Under the pieces are notes generated by a model, which saw nothing but the letters and a program-made list of their open reading frames with translations, did no database searches and was not told the DNA's origin. Of a stretch of DNA of 64,000 nucleotides, positions 34,488-44,018 are shown piece by piece. Position 1 is the first letter of the stretch. Every line of letters starts with the position of its first letter. The stretch comes from Scleromitrula shiraiana (lineage: Eukaryota > Ascomycota > Leotiomycetes > Helotiales > Sclerotiniaceae). The stretch is taken from contig JABELC010000008.1 of the NCBI GenBank assembly GCA_028455995.1, positions 1,425,501 to 1,489,500 on the forward strand. The letters are read 5' to 3'. The translations under genes and the position numbers were made by a program.

Positions 34488-35470
34488 TTATAGTTTACTT
34501 GGATTGGTGGATATACTATGAGTGCTATGAGATAAAATCCAGGTTATACCTAACATTTCGGAACTTGTCTCATTCGTCATCTTTAAATCTTCCTCTCGAG
34601 CTCGGTCCAAAAGACCGGCAAGTTTCTCGTTTTCCTCAACTTCTATTCTGATTGCACACAATCCCTCTTTCTTTCCCTCTTCTCCCCCCAAAAATCTCAT
34701 CTTTACATCATTCAAAAATCTTAACTCGGCTCCCTTTCTCTCCACCCCAAACACCTTCTCCCAACCCTCTGCCGCTCCCAAAATTTCCCGATCCCCAACT
34801 CCCAACCTAATATCCACCCCTTGACATCCAACCCTCTCCCCCTCTTCATCTCCTCTCTCGCCCTTTTCCAATCACTCCCCAAAGCGTGCCACTCCGAGCA
34901 CGCCTCCCCCAGCGGATCCGGATTACTCACCGTCACCCCATGACTATCCAACTCCGGAATCACATTCCCCTTCACACATTTCGGATGATATTGTATACAA
35001 ACTGCTTTCCTATTCCCTCTATACTCATGGCTAAAGATTACTTGACCTAATTTGTTAGATTCAATGTATGCTCGTCGAGCGACGGCATCGATGCATTGCA
35101 TCATTATCATGTAGCCGCCTGGACCGTGTTTGGTGATGGCGCGGGAGGCGGCTGTGTTGGGGTGGGTGGGGGATACTATTTCGAGGAGGTGGGATCCTAA
35201 AGGGACTAGATGGCAGTGCTTGGTTAGTTTGAGTTGAGTGTGGATTATAGTAGTTGGGGATGGGAATGTACCGATGATGTTCTTTAGGCCCCATTGTGCG
35301 ACTAGTGGATCTTCGTAAATCACCGGGACTTGGAAAATGTGTGTATAATTTCCAGATTAGAGTTATGGTTTAAAATGTTAAGTTTCCCTTACTAGAAGAC
35401 CTCGAGCTCTATCTAGGTCATCAGATACGAGAGCTATTTGTCGAAGACGTGTCGGTTGTGTAGTTGCCAT
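34488..35470 (-). pseudogene. Glyoxalase-like (VOC) gene with frame disruptions
   Basis: The N-terminus MATTQPTRLRQIALVSDDLD and RARGLL is typical of fungal glyoxalase-like-domain proteins. After an apparent 64-bp intron (35392..35329) comes IYEDPLVAQWGLKNIIGTFP, then SHLLEIVSPT, GPGGYMIMMQCIDAVARRAY and a SEWHALGSDWKRAREEMKRG block. The plain GT-AG join leaves exon 2 one base out of frame. A second shift lies near 34830-34880: the first frame runs to an unrelated Trp/Arg-rich end, while the neighbouring frame continues the expected C-terminus (VDIRLGVGDREILGAAEGWE, RFLNDVKMRFLGGEEGKKEG). Two faults suggest a recent pseudogene. Base errors or an unusual intron are alternatives. The family includes metal-dependent lyases and dioxygenases of varied substrate. 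Confidence 0.6.
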
Positions 35471-35835
35471 GTTTAACTTTTAGTTATAAGGTTTTGGGAC
35501 AATTTCTCATGGTTTATATCTATCAATTCATTTCACGGGTTATATAGTAGATACATTCAACTATGCAGGTTCCGACGAAATTGGAGGTGATGTGTTGATA
35601 CCGTAAAGTGACGTTAGATATACCTCGGTTTACGTTCCCCGCGTTTTTGAAGCGATGTTTGCGCGGCGCAAGATTCTAAAAGTCGTTCAAACTGTTGTTG
35701 TAAGCTTAGACTATTATAAAGCTGCACTCCTTGATTCTAATAATCTTTCTAGTCATCTTAAGTGTTGTTGAAATACGACTTTCTCGTATATCTAAGTTAT
35801 ACTTTTGTACAGAAAGCACTTGAGCTAGCATCATC
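35471..35835. promoter_or_regulatory. Divergent upstream region of VOC relic and enoyl-CoA isomerase
   Basis: The 365-bp AT-rich gap lies between divergent starts. No specific site was recognised. Confidence 0.35.
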
Positions 35836-37026
35836 ATGTCTCAGAACAGCTACAACGACATCATTGTCACGATTAAGGACAGAATTGGCATAATCAAGGT
35901 TGGTCAGTCGCAGCATTTCATGATCTTTCTAATAACATTGTATTTAGTTCAATCGACCACAAGCTCTGAATTCCTTCGGAGGAAATCTCATCCCAGAAAC
36001 AATTGCAGCAATTCGAGAACTAAATGAACATCCCGATACCGTTTTCACGGTTTTGACTGGCGAGGGGAGGTTCTTTTGCGCGGGTGCAAATGTTAGAAGT
36101 GAGCTTTATATACATTGAGAGTTTAGTAGTTACTGATTGTTTGGGACATCAAAGCCCCTCAGTCGACTAATAAGGAAAAGAAATTTGCCAACGGTGCTGA
36201 GAAGAAGTTGGCCTTTCTCTCGCAATTTTCTATTGGTAGGTTCCATATAGTACAACGAGCTCTTACAAGGTAACTTTCTAATGCCTTCTTCAGGACTTGA
36301 AATCATGCGCTCCATGATCGATCATCGTAAGGTCTTTATCCTTGCTCTCAACGGACCCGCAGTTGGTGCTGGTGCGGCGTAAGTATATTTCGTTGTTCGG
36401 TGTGATGTTCCCCATTTCCGATCATAATACCCATATTGTATATGACCTACTACTCAGAAGATTTCACTGTCTTTAATACTCATACGCAACACACATTGAT
36501 TATTTGTTTCAATTTAGTTGGTTTCCCGGAGTTGCTGATATCGTTCTTGCATCAACTTCAACGTACCTACAAATTCCGTTTTCCGCGCTAGGTCTTGTCC
36601 CAGAGTGTGGTTCAGCCATTTCATTCACCCAATCAATGGGAGTTCATCGCACAAATGAATTTCTTATGTTTGGAAAGAAGCTTGACGCAGACGAACTGCT
36701 CTCCTCAGGTGTTGTTAATCGAGTATTTGAGAAAGAGCAATTTCAGGACAAGGTGATAGAGTATCTAGAGGAGATGCTAAGCATAAATGATGGAAAGAGT
36801 ATGATGGAGGCAAAGAGATTGCAAAATTTGCCATTGAGAGATTCAAGAATGTTGGCAGTGTATAATTCAATTGATGCTTTGGCGGAGAGATTTGTAGAAG
36901 GAACTCCATGGAAGAGATTTGAGCAGAAAAGGATAGAAATGGAAGGTAAATTTCATGACCCTTCTCACAATATATCATCGACTAAAGTTTGTAGCCAAAT
37001 CCAAGAAACGGACTTCAAAGATCTAG
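35836..37026 (+). CDS. Enoyl-CoA hydratase/isomerase, likely peroxisomal
   Basis: This is a crotonase-fold enzyme of fatty-acid beta-oxidation, most like Delta3,Delta2-enoyl-CoA isomerase (ECI). Exons are 35836..35898, 35948..36098, 36155..36235, 36294..36378, 36518..36945 and 36995..37026, giving 279 residues. Visible blocks are FNRPQALNSFGGNLIPETI, TGEGRFFCAGANV (oxyanion region), NGPAVGAGAAWFPGVADIVL and the ECI-like FSALGLVPECGSAISFTQSMG with a Glu in the catalytic position. The last intron (36946..36994, GACTAAAG branch region) joins EMEA to KSKKRTSKI. This ends in the PTS1-like tripeptide SKI. If the intron is retained the frame runs on to 37115 and loses the signal. The fourth intron (139 bp) is the longest. 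Confidence 0.88.
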
Positions 37027-37455
37027 GATTTTCCTCAAGCAATTTGTATGGAGACTTCGAGAATAAAACTAGCTATTCAGATGAAATACATATAAGATAC
37101 AGGACACACATATAAGTCAAACGCTGAAGTCGAACCAACGTATTTCAAACAACCGAAGAGTAAAAGTTTTTCGCTCCATCCTCAACTTGAGGCACAATAA
37201 GTGATTGAACATGATGATATAGTTCTAGAGTTGTACAATTCGCTGAATGATATCTTTTTCGTGCCGACCAATGGGAACGAGGATAAAAACATCTATAGAG
37301 ATCACGTGACACACCGCCGCATTTTCGGCAGAATTCAAAAAATTGTGGAAAATATTATTTTGAAGCCTTCTTGATCAAAAAACTTTCCTCCTCAAAGTAC
37401 TTTTTCGAAAAAGTACTCGACAACTCATAAGCTCAAAACAAGACACCTTTTCGAC
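37027..37455. promoter_or_regulatory. MAK16 upstream region
   Basis: The region is AT-rich, with a perfect 22-bp palindrome at 37396-37417 described separately. The alternative read-through end of the upstream isomerase falls inside it at 37115. Confidence 0.5.
37396..37417. promoter_or_regulatory. Perfect 22-bp palindrome upstream of MAK16
   Basis: The half-site AGTACTTTTTC is followed immediately by its exact reverse complement. It ends 38 bp before the MAK16 start codon, so it may be a binding site for a dimeric factor or a hairpin in the 5' leader. No known motif is claimed. Confidence 0.55.
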
Positions 37456-38476
37456 ATGGCGTCAGATGAAATCGTTTGGCAGGTTATCAATCAGCAATTT
37501 TGTTCTTTCAAATTAAAGTGAGCTTTCGATCAGTATCAGCAGAATAAATATATCTAACCATACCAGAACCACCAAGGAAAAGAATTTCTGTCGCAATGAA
37601 TACAATGTTACTGGACTTTGCAATCGACAATCATGCCCTCTTGCAAATTCACGATATGCGACCGTTCGAGCACATCCTGGATCCGGAACTCTTTACCTAT
37701 ACATGAAGACCATTGAGCGAGCTCATATGCCATCGAAACTCTGGGAGCGAATCAAGTTGTCGCAAAATTATGCCAAAGCATTGGAGCAGGTCGATAGTCG
37801 ATTGATTTACTGGCCTAAATTCCTCGTACATAAGTGCAAACAGAGACTTACGAGATTAACACAAGTCGGGATACGGATGAGAAGACTGGCGAAGGAGGAT
37901 GAGAGGTTGGGCGAAAAACTTGTACCAAAACTTGCACCAAAGGTTAGAAGACGAGAGGAGACCAGAGAGAGAAAGGCAGAAGCCGCAGCCAAGGTCGAAA
38001 GAGCAATTGAGAGAGAACTGATCGAACGTTTGAGAAGCGGTGCTTATGGTGATCAGCCATTGAACGTTAGTGAATCTATCTGGAAGAAGGTTCTCAAAGG
38101 ATTGGAGAGAGGTGGAGAGGGAACAAGAGACGAAGATATGGATGAGGGAATTGAGGAAGAATATGAGAACGAAGAAGAATACGAGGATGAGGAAGGTGTT
38201 GGGGATGTGGAGTATGTTAGTGATTTGGGAGAAGACGAAGAAGATTTGGGAGACATTGAGGACTGGCTTGGAAGCGACGGTGAAGAAGAAGCAACTGGTG
38301 AGGAGGATAGCGAAGATAGCGATAGTGATAGCAGTGAGGACGACAAGACGAAAAAGAGTTCTGCCGGTGCAAAGAGGAAGAGAGCACCAGTTTCAAAAGC
38401 CAAATCGAAGAAGTTCCCAAGAATGGAAATCGAGTACGAGGAGGAGCTCGAGGGACCACAACGGGAATTGGCATGA
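37456..38476 (+). CDS. MAK16: MAK16, 60S ribosomal subunit biogenesis factor
   Basis: MAK16 is a nucleolar protein of early pre-60S particles, working with Rpf1 and Rrp1. Exons are 37456..37517 and 37567..38476 (49-bp intron), giving 323 residues. The protein starts MASDEIVWQVINQQFCSFKL and continues with the conserved CRNEYNVTGLCNRQSCPLAN block, whose cysteines are the family's metal-site candidates. YATVRAHPGSGTLYLYMKTI, ERAHMPSKLWERIKLS and KFLVHKCKQRLTRLTQ follow. The C-terminal third is highly acidic (repeats of E/D from about residue 215) and ends with a Lys-rich patch (KRKRAPVSKAKSKKFPR), as in other MAK16 proteins. The assignment is firm. Confidence 0.96.
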
Positions 38477-39093
38477 GATGTTTGACTGGCACGGTCTTCC
38501 ATTATACATCATTTGGTGTCAGGTGTTGGGCGTTACTAGGAGGGCGTTACTTCGCGACATTGAAAACCTGGTCATTAGCTACTACTATATTGTTGTAGAG
38601 AGACTACCTACTCATAGCTACTTCAACGTTCAAGTAATAATAAAATATAAAAATTTATAGCCTTCTTTTTACCTTGATAACATTATCATGACTGTTCACT
38701 TCATCAATTTTCTACTTGTAAATTAATCTTACCTACTCTGTCGGTAGCTGGTGAGTTGGTTCTTTTCAGCGGCATTGCATTCCTAGTCCCTAGTTCGAAG
38801 TTCCATTGTAGTGGGGTCAGCTCAGATCTTCCTCTTCTAATATCGCGAAACAAGTTTCAACTTTAGGACCAACCTTGAATGAATAGACCCGTAACAGCTT
38901 TACTATTTATTTACAATACTTGTTCACATAATAATTAATTTTAGATCCATTCAAATTCAATCTATTCGAGTACTTTCCAATAGACAAGAACATTCGAGTC
39001 ACAGAGTGTAATAAACCAATTGCGACCGACCAAAACCTCAAGCTGGTCTTACAAAGCACTCACTCCACATAATCTCAAACCGACAACATCACA
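38477..39093. other. Intergenic between MAK16 and MSO1
   Basis: AT-rich; nothing recognised beyond a probable MSO1 leader rich in C/A from about 38990. Confidence 0.6.
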
Positions 39094-39837
39094 ATGTATT
39101 CCTCATACCTAAAATCGTTCAATTCCAAAGTCGCCAGTATCCGACAAAATATCCTCCAGGGTGAAGCCGACGGTGACACAGAAGACGACACCTATCTCTG
39201 TCGAGTCCTACGAACCTACTACACCAACGAAAAGAAAGTAAACCTCCCAGCCTGGCTTCCTCCTGACCCACGCGGTCCAGCCCCTACTCCTGTCGTTCAA
39301 CCTGTATACACTCAACCTGTCGGTTCATCATACGGAGCTTCCGCCTCCCCAGGAGCAGGAAATCTGAACAGTCTATTCGGAGGAACGCCCCAAAGACCCA
39401 ACACAGCAAGTCCGCCCCCTACAGGCGGAATGGGAAGTCTACGAACCGCGCGAGCAGCCGTAAACCCAGCAAGTAGAAGCCAACAAAGTTTAGGACCAAG
39501 TGCACGAACGGGCTCATTATCTGCGAGGGATAGATTGAAAATGGGACGGTCGAAGGGAAGTGCTGCTACGACGGCAACGATGGGAGGTGCAGGTGCAGGT
39601 GGAAATGATACTTATGATGCGAGTTATGAGAGTCGGTTTGCGCCGAGTGATGCGGGGGAGAAACCGTTTATGGCAGCTACAAGTCCGTGGGCGACGAGTG
39701 AGTCGGAGTTTACGGGTGGTGGGTATGAGCAGAGTGGTGGGAGGTCTGCTGGGGGGAGGATGGGTTTGCCTGGTGGGGGACCGGCGGGTGGGAGAAGAGG
39801 TCCGGGGTTACCTAGTGGACCGAGGGGATTGAGATAA
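39094..39837 (+). CDS. MSO1: MSO1-like Sec1-binding exocytosis protein
   Basis: MSO1 binds Sec1 and membranes at sites of SNARE-mediated exocytosis. The single-exon gene encodes 247 residues. The first 60 residues form the Mso1 Sec1-binding/membrane domain: YLKSFNSKVASIRQNILQGE, then ADGDTEDDTYLCRVLRTYY and LPAWLPPDPRG, all characteristic of fungal Mso1. The rest is Pro/Ser/Gly-rich and disordered, with SLFGGTPQRP, SLSARDRLKMGRSKGS (a recurrent C-terminal motif) and a Gly/Arg-rich end. No membrane span is present. Base use changes along the gene, C-rich at the start and G-rich at the end, without loss of frame. Confidence 0.88.
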   Translation: MYSSYLKSFNSKVASIRQNILQGEADGDTEDDTYLCRVLRTYYTNEKKVNLPAWLPPDPRGPAPTPVVQPVYTQPVGSSYGASASPGAGNLNSLFGGTPQRPNTASPPPTGGMGSLRTARAAVNPASRSQQSLGPSARTGSLSARDRLKMGRSKGSAATTATMGGAGAGGNDTYDASYESRFAPSDAGEKPFMAATSPWATSESEFTGGGYEQSGGRSAGGRMGLPGGGPAGGRRGPGLPSGPRGLR

Positions 39838-41705
39838 GAATGTGAGAGAACAGAAAATGTGTGCGTTGAGATATTGCTTTGTATTTATGGGTGGCGATCA
39901 TAGGTTGGGGTTGGGGAGTTTATGTTTTAGGGGGTTGGCATGCATATATGGCGCGGAGTTCATAGATGGATGGTATGGATGAGTTCACTGATTGGGCTTC
40001 TTTATTATATTGGTTTTGGAAATATTACTTTAATATACGTTGATGCTTCCTTTCGGTCCATACTGGAAGCTTTGTGTCTCCGTTAATGGATTTTACATTG
40101 TGCTTGCTAAAACATCCTCTCATTTGCCTCGCAGTATATATATCATCTACTAAGTTGAACACGATGCTATAAAGTGAGAGAATCATCTCGATTCAACGGA
40201 AGTGGTTTTCTCACATAAATCATACATACTTATTGTCATTTTCTGTTTTCACTGTCACTATCGTCTCCCACTATCGCTCTCAAATTAAGCTCTTCAACTC
40301 ATACCATTATTATCAGTCCCCGTTCCCGTGGACCCCGTGATACCTACAACGAAGTGAAAAAACCCCTTCAATTCACTTTCACATGCCATTCCCTTTGGTC
40401 AGTCCATATCGTTCCAGCCAGATCGATGGATGGACCCGCAAAACAAGAGTGAATCATTCACACATTTCTAAGCAAGCCCCAAAGATTTGCTGGTAGGATC
40501 GCTGTATCAATGATATAAACCCCAATTCTACTCTACTGTGGAAGGCTCAAACAAACGGGAACACTGGCGAAAACTACCAACGAGGAGATTGTCTGTGGTT
40601 GTCCAATGTCGAAATAGCATATCTAGATCAGGATCAAGGAAAGAAGATGCGGAAGTCCTAAGGGATGAGATAATAAAGTTATTTTGTTCGATTTGTTACC
40701 GTTTATAGTGGGAGGTTTAATTGCCATTATTGCAATCAGTGTTGTCATCAATCAAACATTTATCGGGATTCGGTGGGCTGTCAACCCTATATGTATTTAG
40801 TATTAACGAATGACCTCAGTATGCAAGCGTTACTCCATCCGGGCGTACCTTTAGGAGTACTGTTGCACCTTGTTATCGAGTCCTGGAGAGGTCCCTATGC
40901 GCAGTTAAATACCACATCGCTAGATTTTCTGCGGGTCTCCTCGGCTCATTCTCTTCTGGCTGCCTTGAGAACACTGGGGATAGATGTCATCGTATCATCC
41001 ACTCCCCTCTTGAACTCTAGAGGAATAACCCATTGAGTAACAACCCAAAATACTAGTCCGTAGTGTATAAGGTCCCAACAGTGGAAAGTGCCTAGGTATA
41101 TCCTGCAATAAATCGAGTAGAAACGCCACACTGGTGTGTGTCAGGGCTGGCGAGGTAGAAACTGTTTAAATTTAAATGTATATTATAAAGAAGAATGCCG
41201 AAACAACAGAATGGGTGAGTAACTGGGGGATTGTTTTGATATAGAGGGAGGGGCTGATTATGGTGATGGTGATAGTGATAGTGTTTTGGTGGTGAGGTTT
41301 GATGATGATGGTGAGGATCTGAAATAGATAGTAATAATAACAACAACAGCAGCAGCAAAACAACAGCAACGACAACAATATGGAATTCAAGACCATTTCT
41401 ATGAATTCTGGTCTTAGAATCACTCAGAAGACGATAAGTTGCATCTTGTCTTTCTACCAACGATACAGACCAGCCAGATGTGCAGCTCTTATGAGGTGGT
41501 TTGTATTCCCCTATGCCACTTAGTTTTCAAGTTACCTTGCTTGCATGGCTACTTTAAATATGCAGTATTGCGATACTAAAATAATGGTATTCACTTGAAT
41601 CATCTATTTCTCTGCTCAACTTCAAATACTGCAATAACACCCAAAAGGGGCAGTCAAAAGTTGGTAATAATTCTTCGCAAACTTAGTTATAATAGTTACT
41701 AGATA
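39838..41705. other. Long intergenic stretch with simple repeats
   Basis: I find no supported gene in 1.87 kb. A short hydrophobic reading (LLPFIVGGLIAIIAISVVIN) near 40690-40750 may be a gene fragment. GTGATG/ATAATAACAACAGCAG-type microsatellites occupy about 41255-41380. Confidence 0.5.
41255..41380. repeat. Trinucleotide microsatellite tract
   Basis: Interrupted TGATGG, AATAAC and AACAGC repeats follow one another downstream of the neurochondrin-family gene. Confidence 0.75.
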
Positions 41706-43770
41706 CTACCTACCGACCTTCATATTTTCAAAATCTAATGTAACATCATCCAACAAATCCATAAACTCGCCAGCCTCATTCTTATCTTCCATTCCCTTCA
41801 CTATATTCTTCAACTGATTCACGATTTTTGAAAGTGGTTCGGCGCTACTTTTATACCGTCTTTGAATTCCAGTTCCTGATTTTGAAAGTAACCCCGTGGA
41901 TAATTGCAGCATTGCGATGTGAAATTCGAGGACTATAGATGGGGATGTAGAGGTAGGTGCTTTTATGGAGGAGGCGAGTGGAATGGTGGCCATCCATTCT
42001 TCCTTGATAAATGATGTCGATTCGTTATCTACTGCGGCGAGTAGCACGCGGATAATTTGAAGACCTCTTGCTGCTTCTGGAATAAGGAGGGAGTTGGTCG
42101 CAGTCGAGAGGTCATTCGTAATATTAAGAATATTCGTAAGATCCTCAAATACTACCTGCCAACCATCTTGGTTTAGAAAAGCTTCCACCCCATCCTCAGT
42201 AGTCATGATACCCTCCAATGCCAGTAATATAGGATATCTGAAATCCGAGCTTTCCTTTGGACCTAACTTATAAAGTTCTATAAACATATCCATCATACCA
42301 GCACTTTCTTTCCGTAAATTCTCATTCTCATCCTCGCGGATCCAGATAGCAAGAGCTCTTATGCTGGCAAGGATTAGAGAATCCTCGGTTACATTGTCTT
42401 TCATAGAATCCCAGGTTAAAGTAAGCCTAATACCCTCGGATGTGGCAGCAGTTCCAGATCGTGCAGAATGATGAAGTCCAGATGTCCCAGCAATTGATGC
42501 ATCCCATCTATCACGCATATATTCGATAGAAAGAGACATAGTCTCAGCGATATCCTTCCTTAGCTTAAGGAGTAAGTCTGGAGGCATACTAAAGGATGAG
42601 TTTTCGTCATCCAGACTGCGGACAAGATACCCTATGAAACTAGAAATAACATCGAATGCTGCCGCTAATCGTTGTGAAATGTTTGTATAATCATTGCTGT
42701 TGAGATTTGCTAGCAGTGATGGGAAAGATGATCGTAGGTCAATCAGAAGAAGATTCACAAATAAGTAAGAAAAAGGTTTGTTGTCGGAATTCTTGGAGAT
42801 GTCGTCTTTAAAAAGTAATAAGGGACAGGTTTCGGGATATGCTTGAAGTAGAGCTGCTGCTGCTTGAGTGTATGCTGATCTACCGGCCAATGTAGGTCTA
42901 CTAGAAACTAAGTTGCGAAGCAATGAAAGTAAAGGCTCAAGCCATTTTGGACTTCTAGGGAGGGCCTATATAAGTTAGATTAAGATGGGATTGTGAAAGT
43001 CAATAGACATACCTCCGAGGACAATTTTGTTAAAAAGTTTGCAATGAAAGACAGAAATGTAACAGCGTCAGTTCCTCTAAATACAACAAGTAATTTCGGG
43101 ATCACTTGATTGATACCTGCTTGTACTGTTTGAACCTCGCTACTAATTGTAGATCCATTTGCCCAGGTGAAATTAAGAATATCGAGGACGAGAGGATACT
43201 GTGGGGCGATTTCCGTCAAAGGAGAAAGATCCTCTACCTTTAGAAGTTCCAATGAACCTTCTGCTTGACTGACGATAGTCAAAAGCGTTTGTAATATGAG
43301 TTGTGCAGTCTCAGGGGAACTAAATGCTATTAGCACGTGATCGAGATCGAGGGTGTTGGATGCTACCTTTGCACAAGTGTTCTGACTAGTGGTCCTGTCC
43401 TTCCAATAAGTTGGGGTTCTTTCCGCGAAGTTTCTGAAAGTAGAATAGAGAATGTATGGAGAACAGCTACAGCGAGATCTACCATATCTTTGGCCTGTGC
43501 TTTATCGACTTTCCCACCTATTTGCGCTCGAAGAAGTCGATCTAAAAATTTGGAAGATATGGCTTCCCATAAAGTTTGTAACTTTTCTGGATTTTTGACG
43601 AGCTGTTGTTCGTTGTCAAGAACGGATTTGAGAAGAGCAAGTCCTACGAACCTGGATGTATCGTCTCTCGCTTTTAGGAGTTCCTTCATCTTTTGAAAAG
43701 TGGTGTTTGGATCAGTCAAACTCGTAAGCTCCGACTTTGGATTCCCTAAATTCGGAGAACTTTCTGCCAT
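41706..43770 (-). CDS. Neurochondrin-family protein
   Basis: Exons are 43770..43367, 43319..43013 and 42965..41706 (two 47-bp introns), giving 656 residues. Exon 2 must begin after CATTTAG to stay in frame. The protein is an all-helical, ARM/HEAT-like fold. KMKELLKARDDTSRFVGLAL followed by LKSVLDNE is the typical neurochondrin start, with WEAISSKFLDRLLRA, PLVLDILNFTWANGS, IRALAIWIREDENENLRKES and FIELYKLGPKESSDFRYPIL further on. Fungal members are uncharacterised soluble proteins; animal neurochondrin acts in neurons, so role cannot be transferred. Its start codon lies 248 bp from the divergent CLC channel gene. Confidence 0.85.
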
Positions 43771-44018
43771 GCTGAAATGTCTTTTTTTTTGCCTCGACAA
43801 AGCTTGCTACTGAGACATTAATATTGAAAAATTGAAGCTTTTGATGAAGAACAAACAGAGCAGGTTTGATAAAAGGAAACTTTAACCGATCGGGAAAACT
43901 ATCATCCGAGGAGAGCCCCGAGAGCTCTCGAAGCTTACCCAGCATACCCTCGAGCACAAAGGTCTTCAGCCCAGCAACGATTGAAGAAGATGCAACGACA
44001 CTGATCGAATGTATAAGC

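Noticed and set aside
37567..38660. Alternative plus-strand frame overlapping the acidic end of MAK16
   Set aside because: It is a shadow of the GAA/GAT-rich coding sequence; the MAK16 frame explains the region.
40773..41036. 87-codon plus-strand frame in the intergenic gap
   Set aside because: No recognisable family, composition is ordinary, and there are no supporting splice or start context signals.
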